This document shows positions 47,203-59,551 of a stretch of DNA of 64,000 nucleotides, in pieces. The stretch comes from Dendrocalamus latiflorus (lineage: Eukaryota; Streptophyta; Magnoliopsida; Poales; Poaceae), in the NCBI GenBank assembly GCA_017311315.1, contig CM029654.1, positions 9,173,448-9,237,447 on the forward strand, given 5' to 3'. The position numbers and the translations under genes are program-made. A model generated the notes under the pieces. It was not told where the DNA came from. It worked only from the letters and a program-made list of their open reading frames with translations, and did no database searches. Every line of letters starts with the position of its first letter. Position 1 is the stretch's first letter.

Positions 47203-50200
47203 TTAACTTGGTCCAGGGAGTAAGTTGGGAAAATCCCACTGCAAGTCTGATTCTCGTTCCCAAGTGGACTCATCCGCTGTATGATTCTTCCACTGCACTC
47301 TGCAAAATCTAATATTGTTGTTTCTGAGCTGCCTTTCTGATGTTTCAAGTATTTGTAGTGGTTCTTCAGCATACGTGCAATCATCCTGCAGTTCAATATC
47401 TGACAATGGCACTTCATCTGTTGGTTGTCGCAAACACTTTCGAAGCTGAGATACGTGGAACACATTGTGCATTCTTGACAAGTTGGGTGGGAGCTGCACT
47501 TGATAAGCTACTTCCCCGACTCTTCTGATAATCTGAAACGGTCCCACATATCTTGGTGCTAATTTGCCTTTAACTTGAAATCTCTTAACTATTTTGAATG
47601 GAGTGACTTTGGTGTAGACGAAATCTCCAACTTCAAAGCTCAAATCCTTCCTGCGGTTATCTGCATAGCTCTTCTGTCGGTCTTGTGCCATCTTGAGTCT
47701 GTCTCTGACAATTCTAACATGTTCTTCTGCGTCTTGAGCAATCTGAGGACCAATAAGTTGTCGCTCTCCTGTTTCTGTCCAATTCAGAGGGGTTCTGCAT
47801 TTTCTGCCATAAAGTGCTTCAAATGGGGCCATTTGGATACTAGCTTGGTAGCTATTGTTGTATGAGAATTGAGCGAATGGTAAGCAAGTATTCCAGGCTG
47901 CACCATACACAATAGCACAAGATCTCAACATGTCTTCCAAAATCTGATTTGTTCTTTCTGTCTGACCATCTGTCTGGGGGTGATAGGCTGAACTGAAATT
48001 CAAATCAGTGCCCATTGCTTCATGTAATATCTCCCAGAACTTAGATGTAAACTGTGCTCCTCTATCTGACACAATTTTCTTCGGAACTCCATGTAGAGTC
48101 ACAATTCTAGTCAAGTATAACTCAGCAAGTTTATCTTTCCCATAAGTTTGCTTGATCGGGAGGAAATGAGCTACTTTAGTCAATCTATCGACAATGACCC
48201 AAATAGCATCATATCCCTCACGAGTCTTGGGAAGTCCAGTAATGAAATCCATGCCGATACTGTCCCATTTCCATTCGGGTATTGGCAAAGGTTGCAACAA
48301 TCCCGATGGTTTCTGGTGGTCTATCTTGATCTACTGGCAGACATCACATTTAGCTACGTACTCTGCCACTTCCTTCTTCATCTGGTTCCACCAATACTTC
48401 TTCTTCAGATCTTGGTACATCTTAGTACCTCCTGGGTGAATTGAGAATTGAGATGAATGAGCTTCAGACAAGATCAACTCTCTCAACTCTTTCTTGTTTG
48501 GTATACAATAGCGACCACGAAAGGTGAGAATTCCATGCTCATCTATTGCATACTCTGCTGACTCTTCTCCTTGAATATCCTTTTTCAGTTTTTGAATCTC
48601 TTCATCTTCATCTTGTGCTGCCTTAATCTGATCTGTTAATAACGGTTGAATTTTTAATGTTGTTTCTTCACCCTGTTCTGTGATCACCAAGTTCAGTCGT
48701 ATTATGTCCCTTTGCAATTCTGGCGGATACTCTGTGGTGCTAACTTTGCTTGGGTGAGCCTTTCGGCTGAGGGCATCGGCAACTACATTGGCCTTGCCCG
48801 GGTGATACTGAAGATCAACATCATAGTCTTTTATCAGCTCTAGCCATCTGCGTTGTCTCATGTTCAATTCTGGCTGTGTGAACAGGTACTTGAGACTCTT
48901 GTGATCAGAAAATATCTCACATCGATTCCCCAACAGGTAGTGCCGCCAAATTTTTAGTGCATGCACTACAACTGCTAGTTCTAAATCGTGTGTGGGATAA
49001 TTCTCCTCATGCGGCTTCAACTGTCTTGAGGCATAAGCGACAACCTTTCCGTCTTGCATAAGCACACATCCCAAACCTTACTTTGAGGCATCACAATATA
49101 TTTAGAACTCTTTCTCTGGGTTGGGCAATATCAAAACGGGCGTGGTTGTCAATTTGGTCTTTAACATCTGAAAACTTTCTTCACATGCATCTGTCCATGT
49201 AAACGGCTTGTCCTTCTTCAACAGTTGGGTGAGTGGGCGTGAGATTCTCGAGAAACCCTCTATGAATCGGCGATAATAGCCCGCCAATCCAAGAAAACTC
49301 CTCACTTCAGTCACTGTCTTGGGTTGTTTCCACTCCATAACCGCTGAAATCTTTTCTGGATCGACTTTGACTCCATCTTCAGATATAATATGACCCAAGA
49401 AAGCAACTTCTCTCAGCCAAAAACTGCACTTGTCAAACTTTGCATATAGCTGATGTTCCCTCAGTCTTGACAATACCATGTGCAAATGTTGTCTGTGCTC
49501 TTCTTCACTCTTGGAATATATCAGGATGTCATCAATGAAGACAATCACAAATCGATCCAATTGGTCCATATGCACCAGGTTCATAAGATTCATGAAATAC
49601 GCTGGTGCATTAGTTAGACCAAATGGCACGACCGTGAACTCAAATAATCCATATCTGGTGATGAAAGCCGTCTTCTCTCGATCTTGCTCTCGGATTTTAA
49701 GCTGATGATAACCCGAGCGCAGATCGATCTTGGAAAACACTTCGGCACCCTTGAGTTGATCAAACAAGTCATCAATCCTTGGCAACGGGTATTTGTTTTT
49801 AATTGTGGATGCATTCAACCCTCTGTAATCAACACACATTCTCAGCTCTCCATTCTTCTTTTTCACAAATAGGACTGGGGCTGACCAAGGTGAAACACTT
49901 GGTCAAATGAATTCTTTTTCCAGTAGCTCATCTAACTGCTTCTTCAACTCTTTCAATTCACTGGCTGACATTCTATACTGATGTTTGGCAATTGGCTTCG
50001 TACCTGGAACCAATTCTATGGCAAGTTCCACTTGCCTGTCAGGGGGTCTTCCTGGTAATTCTTTCGGAAAGACATCTGGATACTCTTGTACCACTGGTAC
50101 TTGATTAGGCGTGGCTGCTATCATGTTGATCATACGCTTGCTGGCATCTTTTAATACTTCTCGATCTGTCTCTACTACCACTTTCTGACCTTCAGAATTG

Positions 50201-51807
50201 ACCAATGACACGGTCTTGATCTCACAGTCTACCTTGCCTTTGTTCTTGGCCAACCAGTTCATGCCCAAAATGGCATCTAACCCTGTCATATCTAGTTGCA
50301 ACAAATCTGCTCTAAAATCTACCCCTTGGATTTTTATACTGAGTCCCGCACACCCATTGTGGGACTCCATTCTAACCCCATGGGTCTCAACCACATAAGG
50401 TCTTGGTAAAGCAACAGAAAGTAACTGATTTCTTGAAGCGAAACTCTTCGAAATAAATGAATGCGTTGCACTAGGATCAAACAAAATCAATGCAGGTATG
50501 GAGTTGATTGGGAACATACCAGCAATGATATCGCTAGCTCCTGCTGCGTCCTCTGCCGACACATGGTTAACCCTCGCATAGAAGGTGGATCTGGTACGGC
50601 CTCTGCCTCTGCCTGTAGATGTGAAGTTGGCTGTGCTTGCTGGAGGTTGGGGTCCTGCTGCCTTGATCTGCAGATAGCCTCCCTTGGAAGTGCTAGGGCT
50701 TGACTGTGTCTTGTTTTCTTGCTGCTGCTGATTCTGGACTTGCAGTCTTGCCGCATCAGATGGCAAGTTCCTTCTAGGACATTGATCTCTGTAGTGCCCA
50801 ATTTCTCCGCAGTGGAAACAAGCATTGGATCTCTTTGGGCAGCTACTAGCAAGATGATTTCCACCACAGGTGGGGCATTTGAGCGCCAGGGGTAAAAGAG
50901 AAGTGCTCTGCTGAGACAGGTTAGATTGGTTCCTGGGCAACATCACAAACTGGCGGGAGGATTGGGATTGATATGAGGGCGATCCCACAGTCTTGATTCG
51001 CTGAGCACTGTGCGAAGAAGGCTGTGATTTGTGTACTGCCTTACGCTTTCTATAATCCTCCATTTCTCCTCGTGCTCCCTCTGAGTTGATCAAACTGTCT
51101 ACCATGTCATGTAAATCCTGGAACTTCAGAGCTGAAATATGAAATTTCAAAGACTGCTGTAATCCTGCCCTGAATTTACTCATCTTCTTGTCTTCGCTGT
51201 CAACATCTTCCGGAGCAAATCTGGATAGATGGTTGAATTGATGTAAGTACTCCATAACAGTGCGTCCTCCTTGCTTAAGCGCAAGAAACTCCCGACGTTT
51301 AGCCTCCATGACGCCATCTGGTATGTGTGCCTTGCGGAAGGCCTTTGAAAAGTCTTCCCAACTAATTTCTCTGTTCTGTAGGGTACGTTGGTAGTTGATC
51401 CACCACGTAGCTGCAGCACCCTGCAACTGGTGGGATGCGTATAACACCTTCTCTTTGTCATCGCATTGTGCTGTTTGAAGCTTTCTCTCCACGTCCACAT
51501 GCCAATCCTCAGCTACCATGGGGTCAGCGGAGGTGGAGAAGACCGGTGGACGTGTCTTCAGAAAATCCGTCCATCGGGTGGAAATTGGAGAACCATCCCG
51601 AGGAGCATTACTCCCACCATGAAAACTGGGGGATCGGGCTGCAATCTGTTCGAGAAGCTGAGCTTGCTGATCTAACACTCTCAAGATATTCTGCTCTCCT
51701 TGATATCGATTCTGTTCTAACATTGCAATAACATTGGCAAGTGTGTTCTGGTCGGTGGCAGGTGCACCCTGCCTGCTGGTCTGACCCGTCTGCTCTGCTG
51801 GCTCCAT
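47203..51807 (-). pseudogene. Gag-Pol polyprotein with chromodomain, four in-frame stops
   Basis: One uninterrupted register of 4605 nt starts at the ATG at 51807. Gag is followed by zinc knuckles: a variant at residues 311-323 and a standard CCHC at C330-C333-H338-C343. The protease site at about residue 444 reads FDPSATHSF instead of the usual D-S/T-G, so it is probably inactive. RT has the FIDD box and FSKIDLRSGYHQLK; RNase H has YCDAS and SDHKSL. Integrase has the H-H-C-C finger ending CDVC, the three acidic residues (DFITGLP, IVSDRGAQF, QTERTNQ) and a GPF block, then a chromodomain-like tail (RVQWKNHTADESTWERESDL). Stops lie at 49903-49905 (before RT), 49102-49104 and 49078-49080 (RNase H start) and 48331-48333 (after the integrase finger). 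Each is one C-to-T step from a sense codon. No frameshift is seen. Confidence 0.93.
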
Positions 51808-52348
51808 CTGTTTATTGGGAACTTGAGGTTAGCTTTGCAGCGGCTTTGACAATTAAGAGCAGGTAAGTAAGACTTCGAATTTCAAGGTAAGTATAGGGTG
51901 AAAAAGGTAAGAACGAGAGCGAAAGGGGACAGGAGAAAGTTTTGAACACAGAGGGAATACTGATAATTAAGCAAACAACATATAGGGATAATGAACATAA
52001 ATTTACAATATGCAGGTGGTACACAAACCACTTAGGGTTCATGATTACACCTACTTTACATTACAAAGGCACTACTACAACTCAGGGTCAGTCTAGACTA
52101 GCGAACACCAACGGCTCCTTCAGCTGCTGAGGAACGAGATTTTGAAGCTAGACAAGTAAAGCAGTAAACATTTTGCAAAAGTAAAACTTAAGCAAAAGTA
52201 AACTAAGATAGAGAAGGTAGCACAAGAGAGGAAAAAGACAGCAATAATACTTATATTTTTCATAAACCCTTTTTACAGCTTAAATTAAGTTTTGCGATAA
52301 AATCGCTTCCTAGACTGCCTTAGGTCTTAACCTACGGTCAAAGAGCCT
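51808..52348 (-). other. Chromovirus 5' leader between PBS and gag
   Basis: Noncoding, AT-rich on the - strand. It would carry packaging signals, but none can be recognised by eye. Confidence 0.6.
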
Positions 52349-52360
52349 GCTCTGATACCA
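52349..52360 (-). other. Primer-binding site, initiator tRNA-Met type
   Basis: On the - strand TGGTATCAGAGC, complementary to the 3' end of plant initiator tRNA-Met, lies five bases from the 5' LTR end at 52366. It sets the start of minus-strand DNA synthesis. Confidence 0.93.
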
Positions 52361-52365
52361 CTTCT

Positions 52366-55300
52366 TGTAACGCCCCCGTTTCCAGGGGCGCATACGGACA
52401 CAGCATTCCGTAACTATTCACGCATGAACAGTTATGGAGTGTCGCGCAAGAGTATACCATTGCATGCTTACAACCAAAAGTCCAGCATATATTTGACATA
52501 AGGATTAACATCCAGTTTTTGACAGCGGGGCGTGCAAGCCCAAAGTATAATTACATTACAAAAGACTTCCAGAATCCGCTTGAGCGCGGCCAAGACCTAC
52601 AGCCAAGGGTCCTCGTCGAAGAAGAGGCCCTCGGGGACGTCCTCGACGGGGAGACTTCCACCTTCGTCTTGATCCTCTAAAGATTAGATTAAGCAAGCCG
52701 TGAGCCAATCAACCAGCTCAGCAAGTCCCAAAGGGACCCTAACTTATTACATGCACGGAACATCAAAGGGAGGGAGTATACTTGGTTTATTAATTCTGAG
52801 TGGATGCAGTTTTATTTGCAATCATTTTATAAAAGGGACCCAAAACTACTCCTCAAGATCTCAGGGGTTTTTCAACAAGAGTTCATTAACCAACCTAAAC
52901 AAGTTAAACATTTACAAAACTACTTAAGCTTTGCGACTGGAATCACCCAAGTGACACAGCTCCAATAACTGGGAGCACGGCGTATTCGAATACCATTTGT
53001 TTGACTCTGCAGAGTTTGCTCAGCTTTACCCACACAATCCCTTAACTCCCGCTAAAGAGTTAAGAAAGCCAGGTCGTTTCACTGCTCAGCTCTTTATATA
53101 GGCTCTACCCGGTAGAATTCACTCGGGTCTGGCTCGCACACACACACACACACACAAAACGGTGCCGCTTCGAGTGAACTCTACCGTTGTTAGGCACCCA
53201 ATCACGGCTTGCCTAACCTCACTGCTAAACCTCCTGTAGAGTTTCAATCGAGTTGAGCAGCTACTAGACAAGTGTTGACAAGTCAACTCCTGTGGTTGAG
53301 CGATCACTGTGACATTTGCTCAGCGTAAGGGTTTCAGTCCTTATTTTCACATGGTCCGCAACCTCACCAGGCCCGCGACCCAACCTAGGGTAAGCGGTGG
53401 GCGAAAACCGTCTAGCGGCGCACCTCAACCCCACTTACCCTACTCCAATCTTAGGGTAAGAGATGGGCGAAAACCGTCTTGCGGCGCACCACAACCCCCT
53501 TACCCTACCTTGTGCCCGCAAGCACTCTCCGCTCTAGGGCACGGTGTCCCATACCACCCCACCCTAGAGTCGGGTTTGCAAATTCTATTGGCCCGCAGCC
53601 ACAACCTTATTAGTGTAAGACTTTGCATGATAATAATACCCTACAATTTATCTAGATTAACAGATAATTATTTCTAGGGTTGCAAAGGCATGGCAACAAA
53701 TTTAACAGGGCATTTAACGGTGGTAGGATTAACTACATAACAAGTCATTCTAAACATTTTATTTTATTTCAAACTAACATTTCACAATTAGCATAATGCA
53801 AATAGCATATTAACATAAATAAACATCATGGGTTGCAATATGATCAAAGGATTTGGGACTTGCCGTCAATCCGAATGATTTCCGCTAGCTCGAACGAAGA
53901 ACCTCCTGGCTCCTGGGGCTGCAACTGAACTTCCGGAGACTCCGACACTAGCGCAAACATATAAAACAAATTAAATCCAGCTTGAGACTAATCAAGCGAG
54001 GAAAAATAAACTATTAAAAAGGAGTAAATTGCATAAATCCTTCAAATGGAATTTTAGGAATTTATTTGGGATGGATCTGTGGAAATGGAGGTCACCAAAG
54101 GGTCTGGAATATTATTTGGAGCAAGGTGGTGAAATTTGGGAATTTTTGGGATTTTCTGTGATTTTCTAGGATTTATTTGGATTTTCTGGAATTTTAGAAA
54201 TTGATAAATTTGGGGAAATCGGTGAACAGTGCGGCCCGGCCGCTTTGCTACAGTGCGGCCCGGCACTGTTTGGCCCGCGCGGCCGAAGGCCAGCGCGGCC
54301 CACGGGCGGCGATGCGCGCGCGCGCACTCGGGCGAAGGAGCAGGCCGGCGCGGTCCACTCCCACGCGCTCTCACGCGGTCGCGATGCGCGACACGCGGCT
54401 CGGGCGGACGGGGCGGATGGCGAGCGGGCGAACGGCGCGGATGCGGCGGGAGGAGATCGGACGGCGAAGAAGATGGGAAGGCGGGCGAAACGGTTCGGAA
54501 GATCCGACGGTCGACGTTATATGGCAACGGGAGGATGGACGGCGGAGGGGAGGCCACGTCGCGGGGAGGAGTCGTCTTCCTCCTCCAGCCGCTACAGTAA
54601 CCTCGCGGCGAGGTCACGGTGGCGACGGCGGCCTGGGCGCTAGGGGGCTCGTCGGCGACCACTGAGGGCACCGGCGGGTGCGGCTTCGAGAGAGGAACCC
54701 GTTTTGGGCGGTTGGAAGGAGCAGGAACCAACGGAGGGGACGGGAGGTAGAAGGGGGTGGTTCGGGTACTTGGAGGCGAGGGAGGTCATCGGCGGCGTGG
54801 GAGGCCAAACGGCCGCGGTTACACGGAGAGGGGGTCCAGGGGCTCACATTGGCGGTGGCGGTGGAAGTTGGGGAGCCTCGAGGAGAGCTGGCCACGGGAG
54901 AGGTGCGACGGCCGGAGAGGAGCTTCGACGGCGGCGCTCCTCGGGCAAACACCTGTCCAACGGCAAGCACCAAAGGGGTCAGTGAGGGGAGGTGGTACTC
55001 TCGGCGAATGCAATCGAAGAATGAGGGAGAGGAGAGGGAGATTGGCTTCGGGGTGCCGCCGGCTCACAAGGCGGCAATGGGGAAGCTCCGGGTGGCGGGA
55101 CTTCAACCGGCCGCTCGGGGAGCTTCTCGGGAGGCTGGGGAGGCGAGTGGAGGTGGTGGAGCGGCTTGGGAAGCAAAGGAGGGGCGAGGAGCCGGAGGGG
55201 GAATTTTATACCCATTCGGAGGGGGAGCGGGGCGTGGAGGAGAAGCCAACCGGCGCGGCCGGGGAGTCAACAGGAATGACGGGGGCGGTTGGGCGCGTCT

Positions 55301-55875
55301 CCTCCGCGAGATGGGGCGCGGTGATGGGGCGCTGAGCCGCGGTAATGGCGACGGGACGGCACAGGAGCAGGTGAGGGGCAGCAGAGCGGGGAAGCGTCCG
55401 CGCGCGGGAGAAGGAGGAAGCGGGGCTGCCAGGTGGGGTCGGGTGCAGAGGAGCGGCGACGCGTAGCAAGGGCGCACCCGGTTTCGGACCGAGGCGGTCG
55501 GGACGGCGCGAGCGCGTGGAGAGAATCCGAGGGCGGCGCTGTCCGCGCGAGGGGAGGCGGTGCGGAGGCGGGCGCAAAGCGCAGCGCGCAGCGCTTCGCG
55601 CGTGCGCGAGGCGAAGGCGGGGAGCACGGGAGGCGCCAGCGAGCGAGGGGCGCGGAGGGAGGCGCTGGGCGCGGGAGAAAACGGGAGAAGAGCGGGAGAC
55701 GCCGCGGAGGAGAGGAGGCGGAAAGGAAGAAGGCGCCAGCGCGAGGGAGGAGACGCCAGGCCGAAAAGGGAAAGCGGCGGCGGGGAAAACTTTCCCAAAA
55801 AGGAAAGTTTTCAAAAATCACTCAAAAATACAGCAAAAATTAAGAAAATTTTGTTTGAAATTTTGGGGCTTTTCA
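52366..55875 (-). repeat. 5' LTR of the chromovirus (right copy)
   Basis: 3510 bp, about 99% identical to the left LTR. The length difference is a 7 bp GCGCAGC-type tandem insertion near 55582. It holds the promoter for the element; I could not fix a TATA box with confidence. Confidence 0.95.
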
Positions 55876-55880
55876 GCCTC

Positions 55881-57105
55881 TCCCACCGTGTCGCTTTCTG
55901 CCACGGCGTCACGACCTCCTCCCTCCTTTTGCACGACTGTTACTTTTGGTTCAAGGCTTCATCGACCTTAAAAGCTAGTATTCGACAGTCGACACTTGGC
56001 AAAAGCAGCTGCTTGTTTATTGAGAAGCATCACTGTTTCGTGCTTCCGTTCATCATGAATTCTAGCCATGAATGGCATCAAATGGCAAATGACATGGATC
56101 AATTCTAGTCACAAGAAACAGAATCGTAGAGGGTCTTCTGTTAGAACGAGCCGGTCAAAACTAATTGCAAGATACTCCTTTCTTATGGCTGCACAAGGCT
56201 TGCCAGAATATTCCGTGCATATGGTAGGCCTGCGACTCTGCGAGGATGCATGACGAAATAATAGTTTTGTAATGTTGAAAAGACACTCGGTTGCTAGCAC
56301 GCGGATCAAGCCAGTGGCAAGACGACGATGGCACAGGACACGCATGGTGTGGTGGCTCCAAGTAACCATTACTCTTGTTAGAGTACGAGTATATTTACCA
56401 TAAAAAAAGAATGAATATATTGTCCCTTTCTTTGATACATAGCATTTCCTGTGAACTGATAGTACATGAAACTTAGTATGTTATCAAGATAAAAAAGTCT
56501 TAAGTTGGAAACCTGGTAATTGCAACCGACCTTAATTTTAGTCAACTAGTAGTGGAAGCGTGGTGCCACGCCGCGCTAGCTACCAGTGGACCGAAGCAAA
56601 AGAGACGACAATTCGTGAGTTTTTTCAAGGAAAATTAGGGCCAAAACATAATTCCAAAAAAATCGGAGGGCTTCTTCTAAAAAAACAAGGACCCTGATGT
56701 ATTAATAGAAAAACCATAGGGCTTTATCCAGCAAATGGAGGGTCTCCATGGAAAAACCAAGGGCATATACGCATTTTCAAAAAATAAGAGGGGTTTTCTG
56801 CAAAAAAATTGATGTGGTGGGGACCTTTCTATAAAAAAGAGAATCCATACGTGATTTCGCAAAATCTAGAGGACCTATTCGAGAAATTGTTGGTTTGGAG
56901 GACCTCCCCAGTGGCAAACCCCAAGTGTAATATAGGGATTATGTGTTAGGAGTTTAAATGTAAGGTGGATTGTTAAAGTACAAGTATATTATTTTTTTCT
57001 TTTTTCTTTATTTTAAATAAGGACATGAGCTCTATCTTATTTCATTAATAGAGAGAAGGGATACAAGCACCGATCCAAGATGGGCAACGACACCTCTAGA
57101 ACATT
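55881..57105. other. Intergenic, no gene recognised
   Basis: 55881-56100 continues the sequence broken by the chromovirus. 56590-56920 repeats a degenerate phrase of the form GGAC..T.TCT..AAAAAA.A about eight times, typical of old LTR or MITE DNA. 57000-57105 is AT-rich. Confidence 0.35.
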
Positions 57106-58520
57106 ACAATAACAATAACAAAGCATTTTATCCCAAACAAATTGGGGTAGGTTAGGAATGAAACCTTCTCAAGATCAAAGAGATGAGAGCCTTGAAATAA
57201 AATCTACAATGCTAAAACTCTAAGCCGTACAACCTGCTATCTGAGCCAAGAGGCTAAAACAACTGCACCTAACTATCTTATGGTTCCGGTACGTGGATCG
57301 CTAATTTCCATGCGCTCCTATCCAAGCTAATTTTTTAGATACATTTCAATCTCTCAAGTCTCTTTTAACCGCTTCGTCCCATGTCAGTTTTGGTCGACCT
57401 CTGCCTCTTCTTACATTTTCAATACATCTTAAAATTCCACTACGTACCAGCGTTTCAGGAGGCCGTCGTTGGAGATGTCCGAACCATCTCAAGCGATGTT
57501 GGACAAGCTTATCTTCAATTGGTGCTACCTCCACCCTATCACGTATATCATCATTGTGGATGTGATCCCACCTTGTATGACCACAAATCCACCATAGCAT
57601 CCTCATCTCCGCTACATTCATTTTCTGTATATGTTGTCTTTTAATCGCTCAATATTCTGCTCCATATAGCATCGCGGGTCTGATCGCCATCCTATAGATA
57701 CCTTTTAACTTTTGAGGGACTTTTTGTCACACAGGACACTAGATGCTTGGTGCTATTTCACCCACCCCGCTCTTATCCTGTGGCTCACGTCTTCATCAAT
57801 CTCACCGTCTCATTGTAGTATCGATCCCAAATAATGAAACGTGTCCTTCTTAGGCACTACTTGTCCATCCAATCTAACATCTCCGTCATCTACCCTAGCA
57901 CCACTGAAATCATACCTCATGTACTCAGTTTTAGTCCTACTAAGTCTAAAGCCTTTCAATTCTAAGGTCTTCCTCCATAACTCGAGCTTCCTATCAACAC
58001 CTATCTTACTCTCATCAACCAGCACCACATCATCAGCAAAAAGCATACACCAAGGGATATCTCCTTGTATGTCCCGTGCGATCTTGTCCATCACTAGGGC
58101 AAAAATGTATGGATTCAACGCTGACCCTTGGTATAGTCCTATTTTAATGGGAAAGTCATTAGTAATACTACCACACATTCTGACATTAGTCACAATATTT
58201 TCGTACATATCCTTAATTAGGGTAATATATTTTGTTGGGACTCTTTTCTTTTGAAGCGCCCATCACATGACCTTTCTTGGTATTTTGTCATAGGCTTTCT
58301 CCAAGTCAATAAATATCATGTGAAAGTCCTTCTTTTGCTCTCTATACCTCTCCATCAACTGTCGTAGCAAGAAAATTACCTCCGTGGTCAATCTCCCAAG
58401 CATAAAACCAAATTAGTTTGTCATCACGCTAATCACTTTTCTTAAACGACGCTCAATCACTCGTTCCCAGAGCTTTATTGTGTGGCTCATGAGGTTAAAT
58501 CCTCTATAATTAGTACAACT
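57106..58520 (-). pseudogene. RTE-type LINE reverse transcriptase, 5'-truncated and decayed
   Basis: Read on the - strand from 58520: NYRGFNLMSHTIKLWERVIE, then IDLEKAYDKIPR, GLYQGSALNPYIFALVMD, the catalytic PWCMLFADDVVL, RTKTEYM and a YLGSILQ block (57810-58208). At 57346-57621 comes the RTE C-terminal signature EMRMLWWICGHTR ... QHRLRWFGHLQRRP ... GRGRPKLTW. The 3' end at 57106-57123 is a (TTATTG)n-like tail preceded by CCCCAATTTGTTTGGGAT, usual for grass RTE. In-frame stops (near 58395 and 58265) and frame changes show that it is dead. The endonuclease part is missing because of 5' truncation, normal for LINE copies. Confidence 0.88.
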
Positions 58521-58523
58521 TTG

Positions 58524-58655
58524 AAAAAAAATATATCGGTGTTCTGGAGGTGTTGTTTTTGGTTGGGTCAATGTTCTAGAGGTGCCGCACCTCTAGAATA
58601 TTGGCCCAACCAAAATGAACATGTTTATCTCTAGAACACCAATATAGTATCTTTT
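58524..58655. repeat. Long hairpin (about 60 bp arms)
   Basis: The arms meet at 58584 (CTAGAGGTGC / GCACCTCTAG) and pair outward through TTGGTTGGGTCAAT / ATTGGCCCAACCAA to GGTGTTCTGGAG / CTCTAGAACACC. One 5-7 base asymmetry lies in the outer half. It abuts the truncated 5' end of the RTE fragment. It could be a tiny foldback element or a small-RNA precursor. Confidence 0.8.
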
Positions 58656-59551
58656 TTCGCTCAACAGCTTACGTTTTTATATAAATTGATAGGCGCATGA
58701 AACTCAATAGGCTCGAGTGATCATGTTTGTTGGTTGCTAGCTTGTCCTTGCCATGGAAGAGAGGGTTTACGAACTCGCAAGTTACAACCATGCATGTTTT
58801 CCCTTTTCTTTTCCCTTTAAGATGGCGTCACAACCATGAAGAAATGATAAATGCTGATAGCAACTAACCAAATTGTTATAGTAAAGGATTAGAGATTGAT
58901 GCGACACAGATGCAAAACAATTAGGAATATTCGAAACACACGGAATTCCACATGAATTTTCTAGGAAATAACGTAATTCGTATATGGATACCAGGGAATT
59001 TCCGTATTCTAAACAAAGTTATATTGTTCATTTCAACTTGGCCAGCCCGCAACCCAGCAGGGCAACGTGAGCTGCTGGATAAAAAGGGTAGATCAAGGCC
59101 GTCTGAATTATCAATAGGATTTAGGATATGCTAGTGGCGGTTAATGTAATAGCTACCCTTGCTCTGCAATAAGGATACACAGAGGATACACAGAGCAGAG
59201 CACTCGCCGAAGGCAACCATTCGGAGGCTCGTACGCACCAAGCACTGCCGCGGTGGTGGCGTGCGCGCGGCTGGTGGTGTGGTGCCGTAATTGGTGGCGT
59301 CGCACGGCCAATTCGATCGATTTCGACGCGACGTGCAAGGTAAGGCACGGCGCGTCCGTTTGGGCCGCGGCGTTGGCATTGGCATGCCGCGTGCCACGTA
59401 CGTACGCCGCGCTCCGCCCGGCCGGTTGGCGTTGCTCGCTCCTGATTAAGCGATCACGGGGGCACGGCCTGCCTACCATCTCGGTGCCGCGGTGGTCCTG
59501 CTTACTCCTGGGTACATAACTTGCCGCTGACTCGAGTCAAGCGTAGCTTAA
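58656..59551. other. Intergenic with a GC-rich patch
   Basis: 59200-59520 is GC-rich with overlapping open frames on both strands and a good donor-like CAAGGTAAGG at about 59336. No conserved domain or acceptor partner is visible, so I do not call a gene. The rest is AT-rich unique sequence. Confidence 0.35.

Larger units (their letters stand above)
43666..55875 (-). mobile_element. Complete chromodomain Ty3/gypsy element (chromovirus), 12.2 kb, TSD GCCTC
   Basis: The two LTRs (43666-47168 and 52366-55875) flank an internal region read on the - strand. GCCTC is duplicated exactly at 43661-43665 and 55876-55880. The order from the 5' side is LTR, Met-initiator primer-binding site, leader, a single gag-pol frame (Gag, protease, RT, RNase H, integrase, chromodomain), polypurine tract, LTR. 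LTR length, PBS and chromodomain fit the Del/Tekay lineage. By eye the LTRs differ at about 30 positions plus one 7 bp insertion, just under 1%, so insertion is recent (very roughly 0.3 million years at the grass rate of 1.3e-8 per site per year). Four in-frame stops make this copy non-autonomous. Confidence 0.95.

Noticed and set aside
45354..47206. Long open frames (up to 401 codons) on both strands in the LTRs, repeated at 54054-56108
   Set aside because: They overlap in several frames of GC-rich LTR DNA, are Arg/Gly/Pro-rich without domains, and one is broken in the other LTR copy (401 codons versus 262), as expected for noncoding sequence.
52349..52365. tRNA gene fragment (TGGTATCAGAGC)
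   Set aside because: Only 12 bases, placed at the LTR edge: it is the primer-binding site, not a tRNA gene.
59253..59519. Possible first exon with a good donor at about 59336
   Set aside because: No domain, no matching downstream exon, and competing open frames on both strands.
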